A stretch of DNA of 51,180 nt, taken from positions 1 through 51,180 of the forward strand of contig JAXJPR010000030.1 in the NCBI GenBank assembly GCA_036311565.1, given 5' to 3'. The notes under the pieces were generated by a model. The model worked only from the letters and a program-made list of their open reading frames with translations, was not told the DNA's origin and ran no database searches. The position numbers and the translations under genes are program-made. The DNA is from Fimousia sp036311565. Lineage in GTDB: Bacteria > Bacillota > Clostridia > Lachnospirales > Lachnospiraceae. Numbering within the stretch: position 1 is the first letter of the stretch; every line of letters begins with the position of its first letter. Below are positions 34,677-42,800 of the stretch, one piece after another.

Positions 34677-34952
34677 ATGAAATTAGTACCATTAGGTGAC
34701 AGAGTTGTATTAAAACAGTTAGAAGCAGAAACTACTACAAAATCAGGAATTGTATTAGCTAGCAGTACACAGGAAAAACCACAGGAAGCAGAAGTAATCG
34801 CTGTTGGACCTGGAACAGAAGATATAAAAATGGAAGTATCTGTGGGTCAGAAAGTAATCTATTCCAAATATGCAGGAACACAGGTGAAATTTGACGGAGT
34901 TGAATACATCGTAATTAAACAGAACGACATTTTAGCAATTGTAGAAGCTTAA
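34677..34952 (+). CDS. groES: Co-chaperonin GroES
   Basis: A 91-residue lid protein of the GroEL chamber. The N-terminal MKLVPLGDRVVLKQLEAETTTKSGIVL has the family pattern, followed by the mobile loop that docks on GroEL, and the end YIVIKQNDILAIVEA is typical. AAAGGAGG precedes the start; CIRCE lies 50 bases upstream. groEL follows after 16 bases. Confidence 0.98.
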   Translation: MKLVPLGDRVVLKQLEAETTTKSGIVLASSTQEKPQEAEVIAVGPGTEDIKMEVSVGQKVIYSKYAGTQVKFDGVEYIVIKQNDILAIVEA

Positions 34953-34968
34953 TCTGGAGGTTAGTGAA

Positions 34969-36603
34969 ATGGCAAAAGAAATTAAATATGGTATTGAAGC
35001 AAGAAAAGCATTAGAAGCAGGAGTAAATCAGCTTGCAGACACTGTAAGAGTTACATTAGGGCCAAAAGGACGTAATGTTGTATTAGCAAGAGCTTTTGGA
35101 ACTCCATTAATCACCAACGATGGTGTTACAATCGCAAAAGATATTGAATTAGATGATGCATTTGAAAATATGGGTGCACAAATCGTAAAAGAAGTTGCAA
35201 CAAAGACAAATGATGTTGCAGGAGATGGTACGACAACAGCAACTGTATTAGCACAGGCTATGGTAAATGAAGGAATGAAGAACCTTGCTGCAGGAGCAAA
35301 TCCTATTATCTTAAGAAAAGGTATGAAAAAAGCAACTGATACAGCAGTAGAAGCAATCAAAGAAATGAGCAGTGTGGTAACAGGAAATGAACAGATTGCA
35401 AAAGTTGCAGCAATTTCTGCAGGAGATGAAGCAGTTGGTCAGTTAGTAGCAGATGCTATGAGCAAAGTAACAAATGACGGTGTTATTACCATTGAAGAAT
35501 CCAAAACAATGAAAACAGAATTGGATTTAGTAGAAGGCATGCAGTTTGACCGTGGATATTTATCTGCTTACTTCTGCACAGATATGGATAAAATGATCTG
35601 TGAAATGGAAGATCCATATATCTTAATTACAGATAAGAAGATTTCTGTTATTCAGGATATCTTACCAATCTTAGAACAGATTGTTCAGTCTGGACAGAAA
35701 TTATTAATCGTTGCAGATGATGTGGAAGGAGAAGCATTAACTACATTAATCGTTAATAAACTTCGTGGAACATTCTCTGTATCTGCAGTAAAATCCCCAG
35801 GTTATGGTGACAGAAGAAAAGCAATGTTAGAAGATATCGCTATTTTAACAGGCGGATGTGTCATTTCTGGAGAAGCTGGTATGGATTTAAAAGACGTAAC
35901 TATGGATATGTTAGGTAGAGCAAAATCTGTAAAATTAGAAAAAGAATCCACAGTCATTGTAGATGGTGCTGGTGATAAAGATGCAATTGCTGCACGTGTA
36001 CAGCAGATCAAAGGACAGATTGAAGAAACAACTTCTGAATTTGACAGAGAAAAATTACAGGAAAGATTAGCAAAATTAGCTGGTGGAGTTGCGGTTATCC
36101 GTGTTGGAGCAGCAACAGAAACAGAAATGAAAGAAAGCAAATTACGTTTAGAAGATGCTTTAGCAGCAACAAAAGCAGCTGTTGAAGAAGGAATCATTTC
36201 TGGTGGTGGATCTGCTTATATTCATGCATCTAAGAAAGTTGCTGCATTGGCAGATACTTTAGAAGGTGATGAAAAAACTGGTGCTGGAATTATCTTAAAA
36301 GCATTAGAAGCTCCATTATTCCACATTGCAGCAAACGCTGGTCTGGAAGGTGCTGTTATCATTAATAAAGTAAAAGAATCCGAAGCAGGTACAGGATTCG
36401 ATGCATTAAATGGAGAATATGTAGATATGGTAGCTGCAGGTATTATTGACCCTGCAAAAGTTACAAGAAGTGCATTACAGAATGCAACATCTGTAGCATC
36501 TACATTATTAACAACAGAATCTGTTGTTGCTGATATCAAAGAAGAAGCAGCTGCAGCTCCAGGAGGAGTACAGATGGCTCCAGGCGGAATGGGTATGATG
36601 TAA
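34969..36603 (+). CDS. groEL: Chaperonin GroEL
   Basis: A 544-residue 60 kDa chaperonin that folds proteins in ATP-driven cycles with GroES. The ATP-site block VTLGPKGRNVVL and DGVTIAKDIELDDAFENMGA near the N-terminus, the GDGTTTATVLAQAM motif near residue 86, and the AAVEEGIISGGGSA block near 403 are present. The C-terminus ends in the Gly/Met-rich tail APGGMGMM. Long open frames on the opposite strand are shadows of its biased codons. Confidence 0.98.
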   Translation: MAKEIKYGIEARKALEAGVNQLADTVRVTLGPKGRNVVLARAFGTPLITNDGVTIAKDIELDDAFENMGAQIVKEVATKTNDVAGDGTTTATVLAQAMVNEGMKNLAAGANPIILRKGMKKATDTAVEAIKEMSSVVTGNEQIAKVAAISAGDEAVGQLVADAMSKVTNDGVITIEESKTMKTELDLVEGMQFDRGYLSAYFCTDMDKMICEMEDPYILITDKKISVIQDILPILEQIVQSGQKLLIVADDVEGEALTTLIVNKLRGTFSVSAVKSPGYGDRRKAMLEDIAILTGGCVISGEAGMDLKDVTMDMLGRAKSVKLEKESTVIVDGAGDKDAIAARVQQIKGQIEETTSEFDREKLQERLAKLAGGVAVIRVGAATETEMKESKLRLEDALAATKAAVEEGIISGGGSAYIHASKKVAALADTLEGDEKTGAGIILKALEAPLFHIAANAGLEGAVIINKVKESEAGTGFDALNGEYVDMVAAGIIDPAKVTRSALQNATSVASTLLTTESVVADIKEEAAAAPGGVQMAPGGMGMM

Positions 36604-36645
36604 TCGGATTTGATGAATTATTCGCAATAAAATGACATTATGGTG

Positions 36646-36679
36646 AAAAGCAGGTATGTATTGCCTGCTTTTCTTTTTA
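36646..36679 (+). terminator. Intrinsic terminator after groEL
   Basis: AAAAGCAGG (36646-36654) pairs with CCTGCTTTT (36664-36672), followed by CTTTTTA. Confidence 0.88.
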
Positions 36680-36747
36680 CTATGTAGAATTCAAATCTTT
36701 TTCTAAATCATTTATGATAATTGTAAAAAGAATATAAACTTCCCGGG

Positions 36748-36776
36748 TTGCTTTTTGTATAAAAATATAGTATTAT
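36748..36776 (+). promoter_or_regulatory. Promoter of the PTS EIIB-like gene
   Basis: TTGCTT (36748-36753) and TATTAT (36771-36776) are 17 bases apart. Transcription would start near 36783, leaving a leader of about 180 bases. Confidence 0.65.
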
Positions 36777-36794
36777 AACAAAAAGTAGGAGTCA

Positions 36795-36838
36795 GGGAAC
36801 CATTAATGCAACAAAATGCACATAGTTCCCATTTTTTT
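36795..36838 (+). terminator. Attenuator-like terminator in the EIIB leader
   Basis: GGGAAC (36795-36800) pairs with GTTCCC (36825-36830), followed by ATTTTTTTG. It lies about 12 bases after the predicted start, so most transcripts could end as an RNA of about 55 bases. TAATGCA (36804-36810, in the loop) can also pair with TGCATTA (36852-36858), a possible competing structure. The remaining leader to 36965 has no other clear element. Confidence 0.55.
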
Positions 36839-36859
36839 GTTAAAATGCAAATGCATTAG
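36806..36859 (+). CDS. Possible 17-residue leader peptide overlapping the attenuator
   Basis: ATG 36806 opens a 17-codon frame (MQQNAHSSHFFVKMQMH) ending at TAG 36857-36859. AGGGA at 36794-36798, which is also the left arm of the terminator stem, is seven bases upstream. Ribosome binding would then block the terminator. This is suggestive only; the frame is short and could be chance. Confidence 0.25.
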   Translation: MQQNAHSSHFFVKMQMH

Positions 36860-36965
36860 TAGGATGGTATTGATCAAAATTTCTTTTTAGCTTAGGGAGT
36901 AAGTAGCCAATCCCTTATGCAGGCCGGAAGTGGAAGTTTTATCAATCTATAAGGAGGACATTATA

Positions 36966-37541
36966 ATGGCAAAGTATAATGCAATTAAAATTGTTAAGGG
37001 TGCCGGTGGATTTGGCGGCCCATTAGTAGTAAAGCCTGAAGAAGGAAAAGACAAATTAGTATATATCTGTGCAGGAGCAGAACCGGAGATTGTCTCCCAT
37101 ATTTGTAAATTGTCAGGAGCTACTCCAGTTAATGGATTTAAGACATCTGTTCCAGATTCTGAAATTTTCTTAGTGATTGTTGACTGTGGTGGTACCTTAC
37201 GTTGTGGTATTTACCCACAGAAGAGAATTCCGACTATTAATGTGAATCCAGTAGGACAGGCTGGACCATTGGCAAAATACATTGTAGAAGATATCTATTG
37301 TTCTGCTGTTGGTGTCGATGAAATTACATTAGCACAAGAAGATACAGAATCTGTTGAAACAAAAGAAAATAAATCAGAAGTTGCAGAATCTGGAAAATCT
37401 AATGGACTTCAAAATGTGGATGGAGAATCTGGCAAAGGTGTTTCTGTATTGAATCAGGAAAACCGACAGATGATTCAGAAAGTGTTAAAAATAGCCGTAC
37501 CAATTGTGGTTGTTGTGGCAATATTACTTATTCTATTCTAG
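36966..37541 (+). CDS. Glucitol/sorbitol PTS EIIB-like protein, tail-anchored, without EIIC domain
   Basis: A 191-residue protein. Residues 1-115 match the EIIB domain of SrlE/GutE: KGAGGFGGPLVVKP near 11, then VIVDCGGTLRCGIYPQKRIP, with Cys74 and Cys80, one of which should be the phosphocysteine. GQAGPLAKYIVEDIY follows. SrlE normally continues with a large membrane EIIC half. Here an acidic, Ser-rich linker of about 118-165 leads to one hydrophobic segment (about 172-191) at the very C-terminus. That segment resembles the first span of the missing EIIC part. The frame is open to 36930 but AAGGAGG at 36951-36957 fixes ATG 36966. No srlA, EIIC or polyol dehydrogenase gene is nearby. Sugar transport is therefore unlikely; a sensory or regulatory phosphorelay is possible. 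Confidence 0.8.
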   Translation: MAKYNAIKIVKGAGGFGGPLVVKPEEGKDKLVYICAGAEPEIVSHICKLSGATPVNGFKTSVPDSEIFLVIVDCGGTLRCGIYPQKRIPTINVNPVGQAGPLAKYIVEDIYCSAVGVDEITLAQEDTESVETKENKSEVAESGKSNGLQNVDGESGKGVSVLNQENRQMIQKVLKIAVPIVVVVAILLILF

Positions 37542-37615
37542 AAAATTGTATGGTGAACCAGTTGCTGTAATCCCTCGGATTATATAGAATAAGAAAATAT
37601 ACATAATTTTCAATA

Positions 37616-37654
37616 AACTTAAGCTAGACATTTATGTCTAGCTTAAGTTATACT
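37616..37654. promoter_or_regulatory. Perfect 16-bp palindrome overlapping a putative promoter of the EIIA-like gene
   Basis: AACTTAAGCTAGACAT (37616-37631) is repeated inverted at 37634-37649 with a two-base centre. TAGACA (37625-37630) and TATACT (37649-37654), 18 bases apart, form a promoter-like pair, so the palindrome covers the -35 box and spacer. It could be an operator; in RNA it would form a very stable hairpin, but no T-run follows. Confidence 0.6.
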
Positions 37655-37719
37655 TAAAAGACAGGGAAAGGTTAAGAGATGGATTCCTGTGCACAAGATA
37701 AAAGAAGGGAAGATAGATT

Positions 37720-38082
37720 ATGGGCAAAATTTATGAAAATAAAGTAACAGATTTGGGGAATCAAGTAGAAGCTTTTATGGATGAAGGCATGTTCATTCTT
37801 TTTGGAGAAAATGCTCCAGCTACATTAAAAGATTTTTGCTATATGATTAGCGTAAATCCAGTTGAAGGCGAACTTGCTGCAGGACAAAAGTTAATTATTG
37901 ATGAGGTTTCTTATGAGATTACGGCAGTTGGAAGTCAGGCTCAGAAAAATCTTGAAACTTTGGGACATTTGACCATTGTATTTAATGAGGCATCAGAAGC
38001 TGGTCTTCCTGGGAGTATTTGTGTAGAGGCAAAACCAGTTCCAACATTGGTTGTTGGCAGCGAAATTATAATTGAAGAGTAA
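37720..38082 (+). CDS. Glucitol/sorbitol PTS EIIA-like protein, phosphorylation histidine apparently absent
   Basis: A 120-residue cytosolic protein matching SrlB/GutB along its length, including APATLKDFCYM near 32-42, ITAVGSQAQKNLETLGHLTIVF near 67-88 and ASEAGLPGSICVEA. In E. coli SrlB the phosphorylated residue is, as I recall, His43 just after a conserved Cys40. Here Cys40 is kept but residue 43 is Ile, and the only histidine in the whole protein is His83 in LGHLTI. It therefore may not accept phosphate from HPr. It follows the EIIB-like gene by 178 bases, with a palindromic promoter between. AAGAAGGGA precedes the start. Confidence 0.8.
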   Translation: MGKIYENKVTDLGNQVEAFMDEGMFILFGENAPATLKDFCYMISVNPVEGELAAGQKLIIDEVSYEITAVGSQAQKNLETLGHLTIVFNEASEAGLPGSICVEAKPVPTLVVGSEIIIEE

Positions 38083-38104
38083 AGAAATAAAATATGTATA
38101 TAGG

Positions 38105-38133
38105 AGAATTGTTTATGTGCAATTCTTCTTTTT
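38105..38133 (+). terminator. Intrinsic terminator after the EIIA-like gene
   Basis: AGAATTG (38105-38111) pairs with CAATTCT (38120-38126), followed by TCTTTTTG. Confidence 0.75.
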
Positions 38134-38171
38134 GCTTTGCCCAAAGATAGAAAAAAGTTATTTTTTTGTCG

Positions 38172-38200
38172 TTGACAATCGAATACCTTTTTGTTATAGT
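38172..38200 (+). promoter_or_regulatory. Strong promoter of guaB
   Basis: Consensus TTGACA (38172-38177) and TATAGT (38195-38200) are 17 bases apart. The leader is about 45 bases with no riboswitch visible. Confidence 0.85.
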
Positions 38201-38252
38201 AAATGGCAATACACATAAACAGTTGAAATTGATGAAAGCGAGGTAGGATTCA

Positions 38253-39704
38253 ATGGGAAAAATTATCGGTGAAGGAATTACATTTGATGATGTATTATTA
38301 GTTCCAGCATATTCTGAAGTAATCCCAAATGACGTAAAATTACAAACAAGATTGACAAGAAAGATTAAACTTAATATACCATTAATGAGTGCTTGTATGG
38401 ATACTGTTACAGAACATAGAATGGCAATTGCTATGGCAAGACAGGGTGGAATCGGAATTATCCATAAAAGTATGTCAATTGAACAGCAGGCAGAAGAAGT
38501 TGATAAAGTAAAACGTTCTGAAAATGGTGTCATCACAGATCCATTTTCTTTATCACCAAATCATACGATCCAGGATGCAGATGATTTGATGTCAAAATTC
38601 AGAATTTCTGGTGTTCCTATTACAGAAAATGGAAAATTAGTTGGTATTATTACAAACCGTGATTTGAAATTTGAAACTGATTTTACACAGCCAATTAAAA
38701 ATTCAATGACTTCTAAGAACTTAATTACTGCAAAAGAAGGAATTACCTTAGAAGAAGCAAAGAGAATTTTAGGAAAAGCGCGTGTAGAAAAACTTCCAAT
38801 CGTTGATGATGATTTTAACTTAAAAGGGTTAATTACAATCAAGGATATTGAAAAACAGATCAAATATCCAAATGCAGCAAAAGATGCGCAGGGAAGACTT
38901 CTCTGTGGTGCTGGAGTTGGTGCAACTCCTGATATTTTAAAAAGAATTGACGCATTAGTGGAAGCAAATGTAGACGTTGTGGTCGTTGATTCCGCACATG
39001 GACATTCTGCCAATATTCTTAGAACAATTGAGATGATCAAGGGTAAATATCCTGATCTTCAGGTCATTGCTGGAAACGTTGCAACAGCTGCTGGAACAGA
39101 GGCATTAATCAAAGCTGGTGCAGATGCGGTTAAAATTGGTATTGGACCAGGATCTATTTGTACGACTCGTGTGGTTGCCGGAATTGGTGTTCCACAGATT
39201 TCAGCTGTTATGAATGCATATGAAGTAGCAAAAAAATACGATGTACCAATTATCGCAGATGGCGGTATTAAATTCTCTGGTGATTTAACAAAAGCAATTG
39301 CAGCAGGTGCAAGTGTATGTATGTTAGGAAGTATGTTAGCTGGATGTGACGAAAGTCCAGGAGAATTTGAATTATATCAGGGAAGAAAGTTCAAAGTATA
39401 TCGTGGTATGGGATCTATCGCAGCAATGGAACATGGAAGTGGTGACCGTTACTTCCAGGCAAATGCTAAAAAATTAGTTCCAGAAGGTGTAGAAGGCCGC
39501 GTTGCATACAAAGGCAGTGTAGAAGATACCATCTTCCAGTTAGTTGGTGGTCTTCGTTCTGGTATGGGATACTGTGGAGCCCCATCTATTCCAGATTTAC
39601 AGGAAAAAGGTGAATTTGTTAAGATTTCAGCCGCATCATTAAAAGAAAGTCATCCGCATGACATTCAGATTACAAAAGAAGCTCCAAACTATAGTATTGG
39701 ATAA
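38253..39704 (+). CDS. guaB: IMP dehydrogenase
   Basis: Oxidises IMP to XMP with NAD+, the first committed step to GTP. It is 483 residues long. The catalytic Cys loop GPGSICTTRVVAGIGVPQ lies near residue 300. Two CBS domains are inserted at about 90-205 (MTSKNLITAKEGITLEEAKRIL is part of the second). The flap block RGMGSIAAMEHGSGDRYFQ and the C-terminal GYCGAPSIPDLQ are present. The start follows GCGAGGTAGG. It is monocistronic with its own promoter and terminator. Confidence 0.97.
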   Translation: MGKIIGEGITFDDVLLVPAYSEVIPNDVKLQTRLTRKIKLNIPLMSACMDTVTEHRMAIAMARQGGIGIIHKSMSIEQQAEEVDKVKRSENGVITDPFSLSPNHTIQDADDLMSKFRISGVPITENGKLVGIITNRDLKFETDFTQPIKNSMTSKNLITAKEGITLEEAKRILGKARVEKLPIVDDDFNLKGLITIKDIEKQIKYPNAAKDAQGRLLCGAGVGATPDILKRIDALVEANVDVVVVDSAHGHSANILRTIEMIKGKYPDLQVIAGNVATAAGTEALIKAGADAVKIGIGPGSICTTRVVAGIGVPQISAVMNAYEVAKKYDVPIIADGGIKFSGDLTKAIAAGASVCMLGSMLAGCDESPGEFELYQGRKFKVYRGMGSIAAMEHGSGDRYFQANAKKLVPEGVEGRVAYKGSVEDTIFQLVGGLRSGMGYCGAPSIPDLQEKGEFVKISAASLKESHPHDIQITKEAPNYSIG

Positions 39705-39756
39705 TTCTATAACCGATGTTTAGTTTATAAAAAATTTAATGAACCATGATAAATTT

Positions 39757-39788
39757 AGCCTTATAGTCATTTGACTATGAGGCTTTTC
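39757..39788 (+). terminator. Terminator after guaB
   Basis: AGCCTTATAGTCA (39757-39769) pairs with TGACTATGAGGCT (39772-39784), with one G-T pair, followed by TTTTC. Confidence 0.75.
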
Positions 39789-39898
39789 TAATTGTCAGGA
39801 AAGATTCTGTTTCTTGATTCTATATAGGAAATATGATAAATTAATATCCAGAGTCAATTTATGAATGAAGTATGCAGTAGAAATAAAAGGAGAAGAAA

Positions 39899-42800
39899 AT
39901 GATAGAGAAATTTAGTGTCAGGAAACCTTACACTGTCATTGTAGCCGTAATATTAGTGATAATATTGGGAGTCGTATCTTTTACAAAGATGCAAACAGAT
40001 TTGCTTCCGAATATGAATCTGCCATATGTGCTTGTTATGACTACTTATGGAGGAGCTTCACCGGAAGAAGTAGAAGAAACTGTTACAAAAACAGTAGAGC
40101 AGAGTTTGGCCAGTGTGAGCGGTTTAAGTAATATGACTTCTCAGTCCAGTGAGAATCTTTCGTTGGTAACATTGGAGTTTGAAGATGATACGAACATGGA
40201 TTCGGTCACCTTAGAGATTCGGGAAAGTCTGGATATGATTACAGATTCTCTGCCGGAAGAAGTGGGAAATCCGACAATTATGAAAATCAGCATGGATATG
40301 ATTCCTGTGCTGGTTACTGCCATTGATTCTGATCAGATGGAAGCTGGAGAGTTATCCCAGTATGTAGAAAGTACATTGGAACCTGCTGTGGAATCAGTAG
40401 ATGGTGTGGCTTCTGTCAGCACTTCTGGTTTATTGGAAGAAAATATTAATGTTATTATTGATGAAGAAAAAATAGCTAAATTAAATGATAAAATTCAGGA
40501 TGCAATTAATGGAGAATTTGACGAAGCAGAGGCAAAATTAGAAGAAGCAGAAAGTAAAGTAGAAGAAGCGAAAAATGAATTAAGTTCCCAGCGTGCTTCT
40601 GCCAATGCACAGCTGTCAAAAGCGAAAAAAGCATTAAATGATGCACAGCTAAGTACTACGGAAAAAGAAATTCAGGTTACCAGTTCGAAAATGACATTGG
40701 AATCTAAGATTCAGGAAGTAAAGGCACAGCAAAAAGAACTGGAAGCAACTGTGAAAAATCTGAATACTCAGTTGAAAAAATTACAGGAAGCAGGTCTTGG
40801 AGATTCTGATGAGGCAAAAGCCTTAAAAACCCAGATTGCTGGTTATAAAAAGACAATTACAAATTTAAAGAGTACAGTTAAGAGTTTAAATAAACAGGTA
40901 TCCAAATTAGAGACTGCATTAAAGCAGATTCAAAGTGGGAAAAAGACAATCAATGCTAAAATTCAGACATTGGATGAGCAATCGGCAGAAGCCACCAGCA
41001 AATTAAATAGTGCAGAAATTACGATTGCTTCTAATAGCAGCAAGATTGCAAGTCAAAAAGAAGAGTTGGAAACAGCCAGAGATGAGGCACTTGAAGCGGC
41101 CAATATGTCGAAGAACATTACTGTAGATACTGTAAAAAGTCTTCTTCAGGCACAGAACTTTGAAATGCCGGCTGGATACATTACCGAAGATAATGTCCAG
41201 TATTTGGTACGTGTAGGAGATAAAGTGACCAGCCAAAAAGAATTGGAAGAAATGGTCTTGATGGATGTTGGTGTGGACGGCATCGATCCGATTCGGTTAA
41301 AAGATGTAGCAGATGTAGCAGTAGTAAATAATGCAGCCGATACTTATTGTAAGGTAAATGGAAATGATGGAATCATTCTTTCGATTCAAAAGCAGTCTAC
41401 TTATTCTTCTGCAGAAGTATCTGATTCCATTTCAGAAAAATTAGAGAAATTGACATCATCAAAAGAGGGAATGCATTATACAAACTTAATGGATCAGGGA
41501 ATCTATATTGATATGATTGTAGAATCAGTATTACAGAATTTGATCTATGGTGCAATTTTGGCCATGATCATTTTGTTCCTGTTCCTGAAAGATATCCGTC
41601 CAACATTGGTAATCTCTCTATCCATACCAATTAGCGTGGTGTTTGCATTAGTATTGATGTATTTTACTGGAATTACGTTAAATATTATTTCATTATCGGG
41701 TCTTGCTCTGGGGGTAGGAATGTTAGTAGATAACTCCATTGTTGTTATTGAGAACATTTACCGTCTGCGTAAAAACGGTATGGAAGTAAGAGAAGCTGCG
41801 GTAGAAGGAGCAAGAGGAGTTGGAGGTGCAATTACAGCATCAACTCTGACAACCATTTCTGTATTTCTGCCAATTGTGTTTACAACTGGACTTACAAAAG
41901 AATTATTTACGGATATGGCACTGACAATTGGATTTTCTTTAGTAGCCAGCTTAATTGTCGCAGTTACTGTTGTGCCGATGATGGCATCTGGTATACTCAG
42001 CAAAATATCTTCAAAAGACAATCGAACAGTTGAAAAAGTGAAGCATGTCTATGAAGGAATGATGGAAAAAGTTCTGAGTAAGCGGGCAGTGGTACTTGTG
42101 GTTACAATGGCATTATTTGCTGGAAGTATCTGGGGAATTGCTCAAAAAGGATTCTCACTGTTCCCAGAAATGGAAAGTACCCAGATGAGTATGACACTGA
42201 CAATGCCGGAAGGTTCCAGTCAGGAAGAAATGGCAGATATGGCTAATACTGTTGTTGCAAAAGTTCTGGAAATTAAAGGTGTAGAGACCATCGGAAGTAT
42301 GGAATCTTCAGGCAGTACCCTATTGTCTATGGGCAGTTCTGGTAACCAAAAAACAGTTACAATGTATGTTATGTTAAAAGAAGATAAGGAACTGACAAAT
42401 GCACAGATTCAAAAACAGATTGAAAAGAAAACCAAAGATTTTGACTGTGAATTAGATATTAGCAGCAGTACAATGGATATGGGAAGTATTGCTGGCAATG
42501 GAATTTCAGTGGTCATAAAAGGATCAGATATGGATGAGCTGCGCGCAATTTCGGATCAGGTGGCAGATGTGATAACAAAAACAAGAGGAACGACAGAGGT
42601 TTCTAATGGTCAGGAAGAAACGACAGAAGAAGTACATATTGTAGTCGATAAGAAAAAGGCAGTAGAAAATGGATTGACTGTGGCACAGGTATATCAGGCT
42701 ATTTCTGCAGAACTTGCGGAAGGAACGACAGCAACTAGTGTAACACAGGGAGAAGATACCTATGATGTGGTGGTTGAAAAAAATTCTTCCTACGCAGCAT

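Noticed and set aside
35028..36539. Long opposite-strand frames inside groEL
   Set aside because: They follow from the codon bias of groEL, lack ribosome binding sites and show no protein family similarity.
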